Of a stretch of 64,000 bases of DNA, positions 1-9,035 are shown one piece after another. Made by a program: the position numbers and the translations under genes. How positions within the stretch are numbered: position 1 is the first letter of the stretch; each line of letters starts with the position of its first letter. The notes beneath the pieces were generated by a model. It was given only the letters and a program-made list of their open reading frames with translations. It was not told the origin of the DNA and ran no database searches. The stretch is from Nostoc sp. ATCC 43529 (GTDB taxonomy: Bacteria; Cyanobacteriota; Cyanobacteriia; Cyanobacteriales; Nostocaceae). Location: contig LWTK01000060.1 in the NCBI GenBank assembly GCA_003326205.1, positions 1-64,000 of the forward strand, in the 5' to 3' direction.

Positions 1-226
1 CTTTCCCAACAAAAAACTTTTCAAACAAATATAATGGCGCACTCACGAACCCTAATCCGTTTAAAATCATTGCTTTTACAACTTGACCTGCACTGATAAT
101 TTCTTGAGCGTGAGTTCCCAATAGCAGATTAATTTGTTCTACTAGATTCATCTCATCACAGATGCCTGCGACTATGCCGCAGTGGTCAATATCCTGTACC
201 CTGATATCTAATGGTGATGCTGTCAT
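1..226 (-). CDS. IS1634-type transposase, N-terminal part (runs off window)
   Basis: A minus-strand reading frame starts with ATG at 226 and stays open to the window edge, giving 75 residues. The sequence (MTASPLDIRVQDIDHCGIVA..., then NLVEQINLLLG and ISAGQVVKAMILNGLGF) is the DUF4277 N-terminal domain that precedes the DDE domain in IS1634-family transposases of cyanobacteria. The catalytic domain lies outside the window, so intactness cannot be judged. The identification rests on recognition of this conserved N-terminus. The upstream spacer (227-300) should hold the left end of the element, but I could not define a terminal repeat without the other end. Confidence 0.85.
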   Translation of the reverse strand, partial: MTASPLDIRVQDIDHCGIVAGICDEMNLVEQINLLLGTHAQEIISAGQVVKAMILNGLGFVSAPLYLFEKFFVGK

Positions 227-675
227 GCTTCTAAAATGCAGCATTTAGGTCATTTTCAAAAATACAGCATTTACGAGCGCACCTGCGGAATCTGGGATAT
301 AATATTGTATAATTTTTTATTTTAATTTATTACATAATCCTAGTTTTCAAAGCCTCAGAAGACCAGGTATTATAAGCTCATAAAATCCAAGTAACTTTAT
401 TAATTCTTCACAAAAATCAGAGAATTTATAAAATTTTTACAAATTAAAGATGGTAAATTAATAACATAGGTATGAATAATTATTAAAAAATTTTGAACTT
501 TTGAAGTTAAGTGTTACTTATTAAATCGCTTTTACTTAAGTAAATTTATTTACTTAAAATTTACACGATCCGTTAAAACTAGTAGGTTCACGATTAGGCA
601 ATTCAGCAATTACCTGCTAGGTTGTATCAGATCGGCTGTAACATTTTAATCAAAGAGAATAAGGGATAGTTGAGC
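227..675. other. AT-rich spacer between transposase and gmd
   Basis: No gene is visible in these 449 bases. The first 80 bases repeat the words AATGCAGCATTTA and AATACAGCATTTA and probably belong to the insertion-sequence end. The rest is very AT-rich. AAGGGA at 661-666 is a plausible ribosome-binding site for gmd. Confidence 0.5.
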
Positions 676-1755
676 ATGACTCAAAAAAAACGAGCGTTAA
701 TTACTGGTATTACCGGTCAAGATGGTTCATATCTGAGCGAGTACTTACTAGAGCAAGGCTATGAAGTTCATGGGATCATTCGCCGGACATCGACCTTCAA
801 CACAGACCGCATCGATCACATCTACGAAGACCCACACAAAGAAGGAGTGCAGTTATTTCTTCACTACGGAGATTTGACCGATGGAACAACGCTGCGACGC
901 ATCTTAGAAGAAGTACAGCCAGTAGAAATTTATAACCTCGGCGCTCAATCCCATGTCAGAGTCAGCTTTGACTCACCAGAATACACTGTAGATTCAGTGG
1001 GAATGGGGACACTGCGTTTATTAGAAGCAATTCGAGACTACCAACACCGTACCGGAATCCAAGTGCGATTTTACCAAGCGGGTTCCTCAGAAATGTACGG
1101 ATTAGTACAAGCAATCCCGCAAAGCGAAACCACGCCATTCTATCCCCGCAGTCCCTATGCTTGTGCCAAAGTATACGCTCATTGGCAAACAGTCAACTAT
1201 CGCGAATCTTACAACTTGTTTGCTTGTAACGGCATACTTTTTAACCACGAATCGCCCCGTCGTGGTGAAACCTTCGTCACCCGTAAAATCACGATGGCAG
1301 TAGCTAACATCGTAGCCAAAAAGCAGAAAAAGCTTTACATGGGAAATCTCGACGCCAAGCGAGATTGGGGTTATGCCAAAGATTACGTTAAAGCAATGTG
1401 GTTGATGTTGCAGAAAGACCAACCAGACGACTACGTGATTGCCACTGGCGAAACTCACTCAGTGCGGGAATTTCTCGAATTGGCATTTAATTATGTCAAT
1501 CTCAATTGGCAAGATTATGTCGAATTTGACGAACGTTATCTACGTCCTGCGGAGGTAGAGTTGTTGATTGGTGATTCTAGCAAAGCACGGCAGAAGTTAG
1601 GCTGGACACCATCAGTAACCTTTGAACAACTAGTTTCCTTAATGGTAGAAGCAGACCTGCAAGCCTTGGGTTACACTTCACCTAATGGCAATAGTTCGCA
1701 ATTTCCCCATGAGGTTGCTACTCTTCGTCAAGAACTTGGCGCTTTGCACTTCTGA
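676..1755 (+). CDS. gmd: GDP-mannose 4,6-dehydratase
   Basis: This enzyme converts GDP-D-mannose to GDP-4-keto-6-deoxy-D-mannose in the cytoplasm, the first step to GDP-L-fucose and related deoxysugars. It is an extended short-chain dehydrogenase: the NADP-binding GITGQDGSYL lies near the N-terminus, followed by SSEMYG and the catalytic YPRSPYACAKVYAHW (YxxxK). The NHESPRRGETFVTRKIT segment is characteristic of GMD. About 359 aa is normal for the family. I chose ATG 676, with AAGGGA about 10 bases upstream, over an in-frame TTG at 670. The fcl gene follows after 23 bases, so the two form an operon for cell-surface sugar synthesis. Confidence 0.96.
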   Translation: MTQKKRALITGITGQDGSYLSEYLLEQGYEVHGIIRRTSTFNTDRIDHIYEDPHKEGVQLFLHYGDLTDGTTLRRILEEVQPVEIYNLGAQSHVRVSFDSPEYTVDSVGMGTLRLLEAIRDYQHRTGIQVRFYQAGSSEMYGLVQAIPQSETTPFYPRSPYACAKVYAHWQTVNYRESYNLFACNGILFNHESPRRGETFVTRKITMAVANIVAKKQKKLYMGNLDAKRDWGYAKDYVKAMWLMLQKDQPDDYVIATGETHSVREFLELAFNYVNLNWQDYVEFDERYLRPAEVELLIGDSSKARQKLGWTPSVTFEQLVSLMVEADLQALGYTSPNGNSSQFPHEVATLRQELGALHF

Positions 1756-1778
1756 TTGAGACCACAGAGGATAAAAAT

Positions 1779-2723
1779 ATGACCGCCTTAGAACTCAAAA
1801 ATAAACGCATTCTTGTCACTGGTGGGTCAGGGTTTCTCGGTCGTCAGGTGATAGATCAACTGTCTCAAGCAGGTGCGGATAGTGAGAAGATTACAGTAGT
1901 GCGATCGCGTGATTGCGATCTGCGAGTTTGGGAAAATTGCCAGCGTGCAGTTGACCAACAAGACATCGTTATCCATTTAGCAGCTCATGTTGGTGGTATC
2001 GGTCTCAACCAGCAAAAACCCGCTGAGTTATTCTACGATAACTTGATGATGGGCAGCCAGCTAATTCACGCTGCATATCAAGCGGGAGTAGAAAAATTCG
2101 TTTGTGTTGGTACTATCTGCGCCTATCCAAAATTCACTCCGGTGCCATTCAAAGAAGATGACTTGTGGAATGGCTACCCAGAGGAAACTAATGCCCCTTA
2201 CGGAATTGCTAAAAAAGCACTTTTAGTACAATTGCAGGCTTATCGCCAGCAGTATGGCTTTAATGGTATTTACCTACTGCCTGTGAATTTGTATGGGCCT
2301 GAAGATAACTTCGATCCGGGAAGTTCTCATGTGATTCCGGCCTTAATTCGCAAGGTTCACGAAGCCCAAATTCAAGGAGACAAGCAACTGTTCGTTTGGG
2401 GTGATGGTAGTCCGACTCGCGAGTTTCTCTATTCTGTAGATGCGGCGCGGGGAATTGTCATGGGCACTCAATTCTACAACGAATCAGAACCAGTGAATCT
2501 GGGAACGGGTGATGAAATTTCGATTCTTGATTTAGTGACTCTAATTTGTCAATTAATGGAGTTTAAGGGTGAGATTGTTTGGCAAACTGATAAGCCCAAT
2601 GGTCAGCCGAGACGCCGTTTAGATACTGAACGCGCCAAGGTTGCTTTTAATTTCACTGCTGGTGTTAGCTTTGAGCAAGGGCTAAAAAATACCATTGAGT
2701 GGTATCGCCAACACGCTGCATAA
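1779..2723 (+). CDS. fcl: GDP-L-fucose synthase
   Basis: This NADPH-dependent 3,5-epimerase/4-reductase completes GDP-L-fucose synthesis from the product of gmd. The 314-aa protein has the Rossmann motif VTGGSGFLG at the N-terminus, HVGGIGLNQQKPAE, the GTICAYP segment and the catalytic YGIAKK (YxxxK). PVNLYGPEDNFDP and the SPTREFLYSVDAARG motif are typical of WcaG/Fcl. AGAGG sits 7 bases before ATG 1779. It lies immediately downstream of gmd on the same strand, which supports a shared transcript. A GTGGGCAGTGCCCAC palindromic repeat follows the stop codon. Confidence 0.95.
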   Translation: MTALELKNKRILVTGGSGFLGRQVIDQLSQAGADSEKITVVRSRDCDLRVWENCQRAVDQQDIVIHLAAHVGGIGLNQQKPAELFYDNLMMGSQLIHAAYQAGVEKFVCVGTICAYPKFTPVPFKEDDLWNGYPEETNAPYGIAKKALLVQLQAYRQQYGFNGIYLLPVNLYGPEDNFDPGSSHVIPALIRKVHEAQIQGDKQLFVWGDGSPTREFLYSVDAARGIVMGTQFYNESEPVNLGTGDEISILDLVTLICQLMEFKGEIVWQTDKPNGQPRRRLDTERAKVAFNFTAGVSFEQGLKNTIEWYRQHAA

Positions 2724-2830
2724 TCTTAGGGTGGGCAGTGCCCACCTGAGATTTTTTGAGCAAAAATTAATATGGCAGGGAACAGGGAACAGGCAATAGA
2801 CAACAGACAACAGGCTCAAAGTTTTTGAAT

Positions 2831-3406
2831 GTGGACACAGTTAATCATCAACTAAATAAAGCCCAATTACGCCGTACTTTACTCAAAAAACGTCAATCAA
2901 TGTCTGTTGAGGAGTGGAGAGAAAAAAGCGATCGCATTTGCTTTCATTTACAAAACTCTACTTTGTTTAACCAAGCAAAAACAATACTCGCTTATTTTAG
3001 CTTTCGCCAAGAACCTGACCTCAGCCTACTATTTACAAACACCAAATACCGTTGGGGATTTCCTCGCTGCGTTAATCAATCCCTGTCTTGGCATATTTGG
3101 CAGACTGATGATTATGTACAAAGTGGTGCTTATGGCATTACTGAACCCCATCCCGATGCACCAACTTTAGATCCGGCGGAAGTCGATTTAATTCTCACCC
3201 CCAGTGTAGCTTGCGATTATCAAGGATATCGCCTGGGTTATGGCGGAGGATATTACGATCGCCTACTCAGTTCGCCAGAGTGGTTAACAAAGCCCACTAT
3301 CGGAATTGTATTTGATTTTGCCTATTTACCCCAACTACCTATCGAACCTTGGGATAAACCATTAAAAAATATCTTAACTGAAACTGGGTTGACTGCCCAA
3401 GACTAA
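2831..3406 (+). CDS. 5-formyltetrahydrofolate cyclo-ligase
   Basis: This enzyme converts 5-formyl-THF to 5,10-methenyl-THF using ATP, returning a storage folate to one-carbon metabolism. The family signature RLGYGGGYYDRLL is present in the C-terminal half, and an N-terminal KAQLRRTLLKKRQ basic segment resembles the ATP-binding part of the MTHFS family. The length of about 191 aa is normal. The start is uncertain: GTG 2831 is used here, TTG 2825 is in frame, and no good ribosome-binding site is seen. The gene is separated from fcl by a repeat-containing spacer, so it is probably transcribed independently, perhaps together with the next gene. Confidence 0.93.
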   Translation: MDTVNHQLNKAQLRRTLLKKRQSMSVEEWREKSDRICFHLQNSTLFNQAKTILAYFSFRQEPDLSLLFTNTKYRWGFPRCVNQSLSWHIWQTDDYVQSGAYGITEPHPDAPTLDPAEVDLILTPSVACDYQGYRLGYGGGYYDRLLSSPEWLTKPTIGIVFDFAYLPQLPIEPWDKPLKNILTETGLTAQD

Positions 3407-3415
3407 AGGTTGAGG

Positions 3416-4465
3416 ATGATGAGGAAACATCATCAAATATTTTTCATGAGTAATCCAGTATCATCTACCACTGACCAATCAGCCACGATCGACGAGATTG
3501 TAGCAACTAGCCTACAAGCTCAACAACAAACAGGCCCAGATCTGCGGCAAATTCATAGCAAAAGTCACGGACTCCTTTGGGGAGAGTTTATTATTGAACC
3601 CAACCTTCCCGAAGACCTGAGAGTAGGTTTGTTCAAAACACCCCAAACCTATCCTGCTTGGATTCGTTTCTCTAATGGTGGTGCGCCTGAAAAGCGTGGG
3701 AAATTTCGCTCCGACACCCAACCTGATGTTCGCGGTATCGCCATCAAGGTGATGAATGTAGAGGGGCAAAAAGTACTGGATGATGAAGAAAAAACTCAAG
3801 ATTTTATCCTCAACAGTTATCCTACTTTTTTTACTAAAGATATTCGTGATTACGCTGATATCTTTAAAGCAGGTAGCGGACAACTGAGTCAAGAACGGAT
3901 ACAGGAACTTGGTTATGCCTTTGCTTTGTTACAAAAAATTACTAGTAAGAACGTAGGCAACCCACTTTTGATTCAGTATTGGAGTATGGCACCGTTTAAG
4001 TTTGGCGAGCGTATCGTCAAATTGTCTGTAAAATCTCAACAGATTGAACAGCCACCAGAAACACTTCCAGAATCAGAAAACTACCTCCGGGAAGCAATGA
4101 TCAACTATTTAACCGTAGAAGGTCAAGAAGCATCTTTTGACTTCTTGGTTCAGTTTTATGTTGATGATGACAAAACACCAATTGAAGATCACGTTAAAGA
4201 ATGGCAAGAAGCAGATTCACCATTTATTAAAGTTGCAACTGTCCGCATTCCCAGTCAGAAATTTGACTTTGAAGAACGCAAACGTTTAGATGAGGGTACA
4301 ATGTTTAGCCCTTGGCATACATTATTTGAGCATGAGCCTGTTGGCAGTGTGAATCTTTCTCGCAAGAAGCTTTATAGCGAACTTGCAAAGCATCGGCGAG
4401 AACACATTGCTAAACGCCTACGGGAACCACAACCTTATGCAGAGGTTGGAGATTCACCACTGTAA
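3416..4465 (+). CDS. Catalase-related haem protein (minicatalase type)
   Basis: This about 350-aa protein has the core of the catalase fold rather than the roughly 480 aa of a true catalase. The distal region reads RQIHSKSHGLLWGEF, where His47 aligns with the catalase distal histidine. AWIRFSNGG and PDVRGIAIKV match the catalase core, QDFILNSYPTFF matches the distal asparagine region, and RKKLY near residue 320 fits the proximal RxxxY haem-ligand motif. Family members include hydroperoxide-converting allene oxide synthase-like enzymes and minicatalases. No lipoxygenase gene is nearby, so the substrate is unknown. AAAGG at 3405-3409 supports ATG 3416; ATG 3446 is an alternative. Confidence 0.85.
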   Translation: MMRKHHQIFFMSNPVSSTTDQSATIDEIVATSLQAQQQTGPDLRQIHSKSHGLLWGEFIIEPNLPEDLRVGLFKTPQTYPAWIRFSNGGAPEKRGKFRSDTQPDVRGIAIKVMNVEGQKVLDDEEKTQDFILNSYPTFFTKDIRDYADIFKAGSGQLSQERIQELGYAFALLQKITSKNVGNPLLIQYWSMAPFKFGERIVKLSVKSQQIEQPPETLPESENYLREAMINYLTVEGQEASFDFLVQFYVDDDKTPIEDHVKEWQEADSPFIKVATVRIPSQKFDFEERKRLDEGTMFSPWHTLFEHEPVGSVNLSRKKLYSELAKHRREHIAKRLREPQPYAEVGDSPL

Positions 4466-4509
4466 TTTTGATTTCAAACTGTAGGCTGATACAGCAGAAT
4501 TCAGGAGCG

Positions 4510-4650
4510 GAGCCGAAGACGCTCCGCCTCAGGTCAGAATTCAGTTGGGTTTAGAATACAAATTAGTACTAAGGTTAAAAACATCTAAATTACATAATCG
4601 GATTAAAGCAAACTCTTGTGGGGTGGGCATCTTGCCCGCCCTAATTATGC
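4510..4650. repeat. Palindromic intergenic repeats
   Basis: The spacer after the catalase-like gene carries two common cyanobacterial repeat units. One is a hairpin, GAGCGGAGCC...CGCTCCGC near 4505-4532, flanked by GAATTCAG words. The other is a GTGGGGTGGGCATCTTGCCC unit near 4618-4642. The second unit occurs again, as a full palindrome split by a MITE, near 55.5-55.8 kb. Confidence 0.6.
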
Positions 4651-4726
4651 AAGTTAAATGCAGAACAGCTTATAACTAAACTCAAATTTCTCATTTGTAA
4701 TTTCTAAGTTCAAAAGTTACTATCCA

Positions 4727-7700
4727 ATGACTGTTACAGAACCTCATGATTCACGTTTTTACTTTGTACATCAACTGTTACGAGCACAAGACTACCAAGA
4801 TCGCCCAGAGTTCAACAAAATTTGTGACTGGTGGAAAAGTGGAGGTACAGGGGTACTTGCTCTAGTAGGAATTGGGGGAGCAGGCAAAACAGCACTCACT
4901 GAGCGATTCCTGCGAGTACTTCCGGGCGTATTTCCAGATCATCCCAACTTACCTAAAGATGAATCGCTTCCAACCCCTCAAAGATTATTTGTCTTCTCGT
5001 TCTATGATGCACCCAATCCAGACATCTTCTTCGCCCAGCTTCATGCATGGTTACAAGGCAGATCTTACAAGGCTTCTGGAGCTAGACCAGCTTACCAACG
5101 AGTTTTGGAAACGATTCAGGCTGCTCCATCTCTTTTGCTGATATTGGATGGTTTAGAGAAGGTTCAGTCTGATGGTTCGCGGGGAGGCTTTTTCGGCGGC
5201 ATAACACATGGTGCCCTGCGTGAGTTTGTGGAGCGCAGCGCAGAGGGGTATTTTCCTCATGTGAGACTGTTGATTACAACCCGATTTCCTCTGGAGGATC
5301 TGGAGTATAAAGCTTGCCCTTTCCATCAGAAGATACTTGTTGAAAGTATTTCACGCGATGCTGCTATATCGCTGCTCCGCCGACGAGGCGTTCAAGGATC
5401 AGATTTAGACTTGCAGCAACTAGCAGAACGATGTGGTCTCCATGCTTTGACCATAGATCTGGCTGGAGGCTACATCGCCCATTTTGGTCAGGGTAATCCA
5501 AATACCCCTCTAGAATTTCCCTCTTCTGAGGAACTAAGGCAGATTGCTGAGAAAAATCAAGATCGCCGCCTTCGCTACGTTGCACAACAGAGTGCTCGCT
5601 TTGCGCGCGTTGCAGAGCGATATCGAGACGCACTTCAAAGGAGCGATCCAGCTGCTTTAGCTTTGCTGGAAAGAGTTTGCTTGTTTCGTCTCGGAGTAAC
5701 GGCTCAAATACTGACCAATATTTTCACAGGGGAAGAGAAAAAAGGATTTCCGGGGGTAGAACTTGCTCAACTGACTTTAGAGGATGTAAAGAGAAAGCTC
5801 AATTTCCTAATTGACATGCATATCCTCGAAAAATCTTCTGATAACACCTATGCCATCCATCCAGCAGTTCGAGATGGATTTCGAGCAGGACTGAATGTAG
5901 AGCTTGCTCAGCGGGGGCATGATGAAGCACGAAAAGTTTTGGAGAACTCACTGGGTCAACGACCAGGTGGATCTGGAGTGCCAGATCCTTCTCAGTTAGA
6001 TCTTCTTGAAGAGATCGTTTATCACACTATTCAAGCAGGTTATCTTGATGAAGCTCACGATCTTATTTACGACACAGGCATTGAGATTCTTGGTTTTTTG
6101 GGATATTTTGAGCAGGGAAAGCGAATTTTTAGTGAGTTTATAGAAGGTAAAGATCAAAACGAGTTTCTTTTGAAACCAAAAATGCTTTCTGTCGATGACT
6201 GGATATTCATGCTCTTTTGCTTAGGGGCTTGCCATAGTGGTTTGGGAGATCTTGCATCAGCTTTGCTTTGTTATAGAAGCGGCTTATCTTATCTTGAAAA
6301 TAATCAATTAGAAGAGTCGAGGGTTAAGGGAGCGCTTGAGTTTTTAAAAATAGAAAATAGTATCTTACGGAATCGGCTAACTGATGCTCTAACTTTTGCA
6401 GAGTTGGTGACGGATATTACAAAAGAACAAGAAGACCCATACTTTATTTCAATAATTTCAATTTATCGTGGAAGAGTTCGATTTCTCTTGGGTTTGACTA
6501 AACCAGCTCTTGCTGATTTTAAATATGCTCAAGATTTCTTGAAAAAGCAAGACAATGACAATGACATCGATGAAAAAATATTTGCTTATATAATATTATT
6601 TGGTGGTGATTTCCTTATTTCCTCCTTATTACGATTTAATTCTTTTCAAGAAGCATTAGATATTTGCCTTATAATCATCAAATATATTGAAGAGATTGAC
6701 GACAATAATATTAAAGCTTATGACATTCAGAAGAGGCTGAATGTCATCTTAGCAGAAATTTGCATAGCAAAAAAGGAACTAGCTCAAGCCTCTCAATATC
6801 TCCATCAAGCGCATGATTGGGCTATTGAACGAGGGGCAAAGGAGCTTCTATGCTGTACAGCAATTGTTCAAGCACGTCTAGCGTTGGCTGAAGCTCAACA
6901 ATCTCTCCAAATTAACCAAATTGATCAGCAGAGGATCTATTTACAACAAGCCCTAAAATATATTGACGAAGGACTATACATTGCTCGTAGCTGTGGTTAT
7001 GGAATTTATCACATTGATCTATTGATAGTTCAGGCTCAAACCCATTTGCTTTTGGGGCTACCTAAAGAGTCAGAACGAGATATGATGATCGCCCTTTATG
7101 GCTTGGCTAAACCTGTTGGGGAAAAAAGCATATATGCTGCCCAAGTTCTTAATGAATCATCACAGCCAGAGGAGCGGGGTATTTTTCCACCTGAAGATTC
7201 TGGATTGCCTGAACTCCTTGCTGCAACCCATTCAGAATCAGGTTATGCTTGGGGCGAAGGTGATGCTCGACACCTTTTGGCTGAGGCTTTATTACTCCAA
7301 GCTGCACAAAGTTTCGGTGCCGCAGAATTTGTGCCTGCTCGCCGCCAACAAATGCCCAAAGAGGTACAAAGACTCATTGAACTTGCTCGTAAAGAACTTC
7401 AAAGTTGTTTGGAAATTCGTCAGCGTATCCAAGATCCTAAACTTGCTCAGACTGAGCAGGTTTTTCAAGATTTAGAGGGCGGAATTCTAACTAACTATCC
7501 CCTACACAGAATTGAACTGCCTCAAGAAACTGAAGCAAAGCTATCGACTATAAACGCAACCACCCAATCCAACGATCGGTCAAAAGAACATGAGGATACA
7601 AATGATAAGTCTATGAACATTACAGAGAGTTATATTAATTTTGATTTGCACATTGCTCCTGACGGCCATACTGTTGCTCGCTCTTTTGAAGGAGAAGCTA

Positions 7701-8683
7701 CTGCCAGAATTTCAACTGATATTCCTGACAATATTCGATTGTCATCTGATTTGATTAAAAGGCGTGGTGAGGATGAGGAGTTACTTAAGAGCTTTGGGCA
7801 AGAACTTTATAATTGGCTTTTTCCGTCAGCAATTCACGCACACTTTCAGCAAACTGAAGCTGTTGCGAACATACAAAACTCTAAGATACGCCTACGGTTA
7901 CAAATAGAAGCTGAAAAAATTGCTAGCCTACCCCTAGAATTCATCTATCGGAACCTTAGAGGATATTTTTTCGCAGTCAATCCTAATACTGTACTTTCTC
8001 GTTATTTAAACTTGCCGTTTCCACCTAATCGCAGATTCGACCGTGATTCCCCTTCCCCTTTGCATGTGTTAGCCATCATTGCCAATCCCACGGATCAAAC
8101 ACCCTTATCTGTCGATGAATGGGGAACTATCCTTCAAGAATCTCTATGTCAACCTTTAAAGAATGGACTGATGACCTTACAGATACTTAAACAGGCAACG
8201 CGCAAAGATATACGCAATGCTCTCTTGCGGCAAAAACCGGACATTATTCAATTCGTTGGGCATGGTATCTATCAAAATAGTAAAGGGTATTTGGCCTTGG
8301 TAGATGAAGAAACATCTAAAACTTGGCTTGTAAATGATGAGCAATTCGCTGATATTTTCATGGGGTATGATGATCATCTGAAATTAGTCAGTTTAGCAAC
8401 CTGTGAAAGTGCCATGAGTGAGAATCCGCAGGGGTTCTTGGGTATAGCCCCTAAACTTGTTCAGCGTGGTATTCCAGCGGTATTATCAATGCAGTACAAG
8501 GTTTATATTAAGACAGCAAAGGTCTTCTTAGAGGATTTTTACGCTGCTATTGCTGCTCGCAAACCAATTGACTGGGCAACACAATCAGCAAGAAAAGCCA
8601 TTTCATCGCAATTCGGACTTAATAACCGTGAGTTTGCTACACCAGTTCTATATATGCGAATTGAGGATGGTAACGTTTTTTAA
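4727..8683 (+). CDS. STAND NTPase with helical repeats and C-terminal CHAT protease domain
   Basis: This 1318-aa protein has the architecture of a bacterial NLR-like sensor. A P-loop GIGGAGKT lies at residues 48-55 and a Walker B-like LLLILDGLE near 136-144. A winged-helix-like segment ends near residue 390 (AIHPAVRDGF). A long TPR-like helical region covers roughly 430-870. A C-terminal CHAT (caspase-like) domain follows at about 1080-1318, with the catalytic dyad His1179 in QFVGHG and Cys1226 in LATCESA. In known STAND proteins ligand binding by the repeats triggers NTP-driven oligomerisation and activates the effector. Here the effector would be a protease, acting in defence, cell death or signalling. 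No obvious partner substrate gene is adjacent. Confidence 0.88.
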   Translation: MTVTEPHDSRFYFVHQLLRAQDYQDRPEFNKICDWWKSGGTGVLALVGIGGAGKTALTERFLRVLPGVFPDHPNLPKDESLPTPQRLFVFSFYDAPNPDIFFAQLHAWLQGRSYKASGARPAYQRVLETIQAAPSLLLILDGLEKVQSDGSRGGFFGGITHGALREFVERSAEGYFPHVRLLITTRFPLEDLEYKACPFHQKILVESISRDAAISLLRRRGVQGSDLDLQQLAERCGLHALTIDLAGGYIAHFGQGNPNTPLEFPSSEELRQIAEKNQDRRLRYVAQQSARFARVAERYRDALQRSDPAALALLERVCLFRLGVTAQILTNIFTGEEKKGFPGVELAQLTLEDVKRKLNFLIDMHILEKSSDNTYAIHPAVRDGFRAGLNVELAQRGHDEARKVLENSLGQRPGGSGVPDPSQLDLLEEIVYHTIQAGYLDEAHDLIYDTGIEILGFLGYFEQGKRIFSEFIEGKDQNEFLLKPKMLSVDDWIFMLFCLGACHSGLGDLASALLCYRSGLSYLENNQLEESRVKGALEFLKIENSILRNRLTDALTFAELVTDITKEQEDPYFISIISIYRGRVRFLLGLTKPALADFKYAQDFLKKQDNDNDIDEKIFAYIILFGGDFLISSLLRFNSFQEALDICLIIIKYIEEIDDNNIKAYDIQKRLNVILAEICIAKKELAQASQYLHQAHDWAIERGAKELLCCTAIVQARLALAEAQQSLQINQIDQQRIYLQQALKYIDEGLYIARSCGYGIYHIDLLIVQAQTHLLLGLPKESERDMMIALYGLAKPVGEKSIYAAQVLNESSQPEERGIFPPEDSGLPELLAATHSESGYAWGEGDARHLLAEALLLQAAQSFGAAEFVPARRQQMPKEVQRLIELARKELQSCLEIRQRIQDPKLAQTEQVFQDLEGGILTNYPLHRIELPQETEAKLSTINATTQSNDRSKEHEDTNDKSMNITESYINFDLHIAPDGHTVARSFEGEATARISTDIPDNIRLSSDLIKRRGEDEELLKSFGQELYNWLFPSAIHAHFQQTEAVANIQNSKIRLRLQIEAEKIASLPLEFIYRNLRGYFFAVNPNTVLSRYLNLPFPPNRRFDRDSPSPLHVLAIIANPTDQTPLSVDEWGTILQESLCQPLKNGLMTLQILKQATRKDIRNALLRQKPDIIQFVGHGIYQNSKGYLALVDEETSKTWLVNDEQFADIFMGYDDHLKLVSLATCESAMSENPQGFLGIAPKLVQRGIPAVLSMQYKVYIKTAKVFLEDFYAAIAARKPIDWATQSARKAISSQFGLNNREFATPVLYMRIEDGNVF

Positions 8684-9035
8684 AGTTGTTTTTGATCGAG
8701 TGTCAAGTTGTCTCCTCAAGACCTCAGACAACGCTAGAATAGGCATTTCATCTCCTGCAAGTCGCGCAACAAAGAGTTTTGAAACCACATTCGCTACAAA
8801 TAAGCTGTAACCCTTAGTGTTGCCTCTAAGCACAACTTTCACGTCGCGCATATCAGATCAATACCAAATTTATATTGTAGATACGGGCAAAGCAATTACA
8901 CGTAAATTCTCTGCTTTAAAAATGAATCGTTTCCAATTAACTCGTGTGCGTAAAATGTCGGTGAAAATGGGTGAGCATCCACCAAATATTTGACCAATTG
9001 CAAAATATTGAAAAATTATAAAACTTATTAATCAA
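8684..9035. other. Spacer without a convincing gene
   Basis: These 352 bases separate the CHAT protein from the ABC permease. Short open frames exist on both strands (a minus-strand frame overlaps the CHAT 3' end, and a plus-strand frame around 8855-8990 reads IYIVDTGKAITRKFSALK). None has family recognition or a ribosome-binding site. They may be remnants of a lost gene. Confidence 0.4.

Noticed and set aside
1102..1458. 118-codon minus-strand frame inside gmd
   Set aside because: Lies wholly antisense to a certain gene; a shadow of its codon pattern.
8648..8851. Minus-strand open frame of 67 codons overlapping the CHAT gene end
   Set aside because: No family recognition, overlaps the 3' end of a clear gene, no ribosome-binding site.
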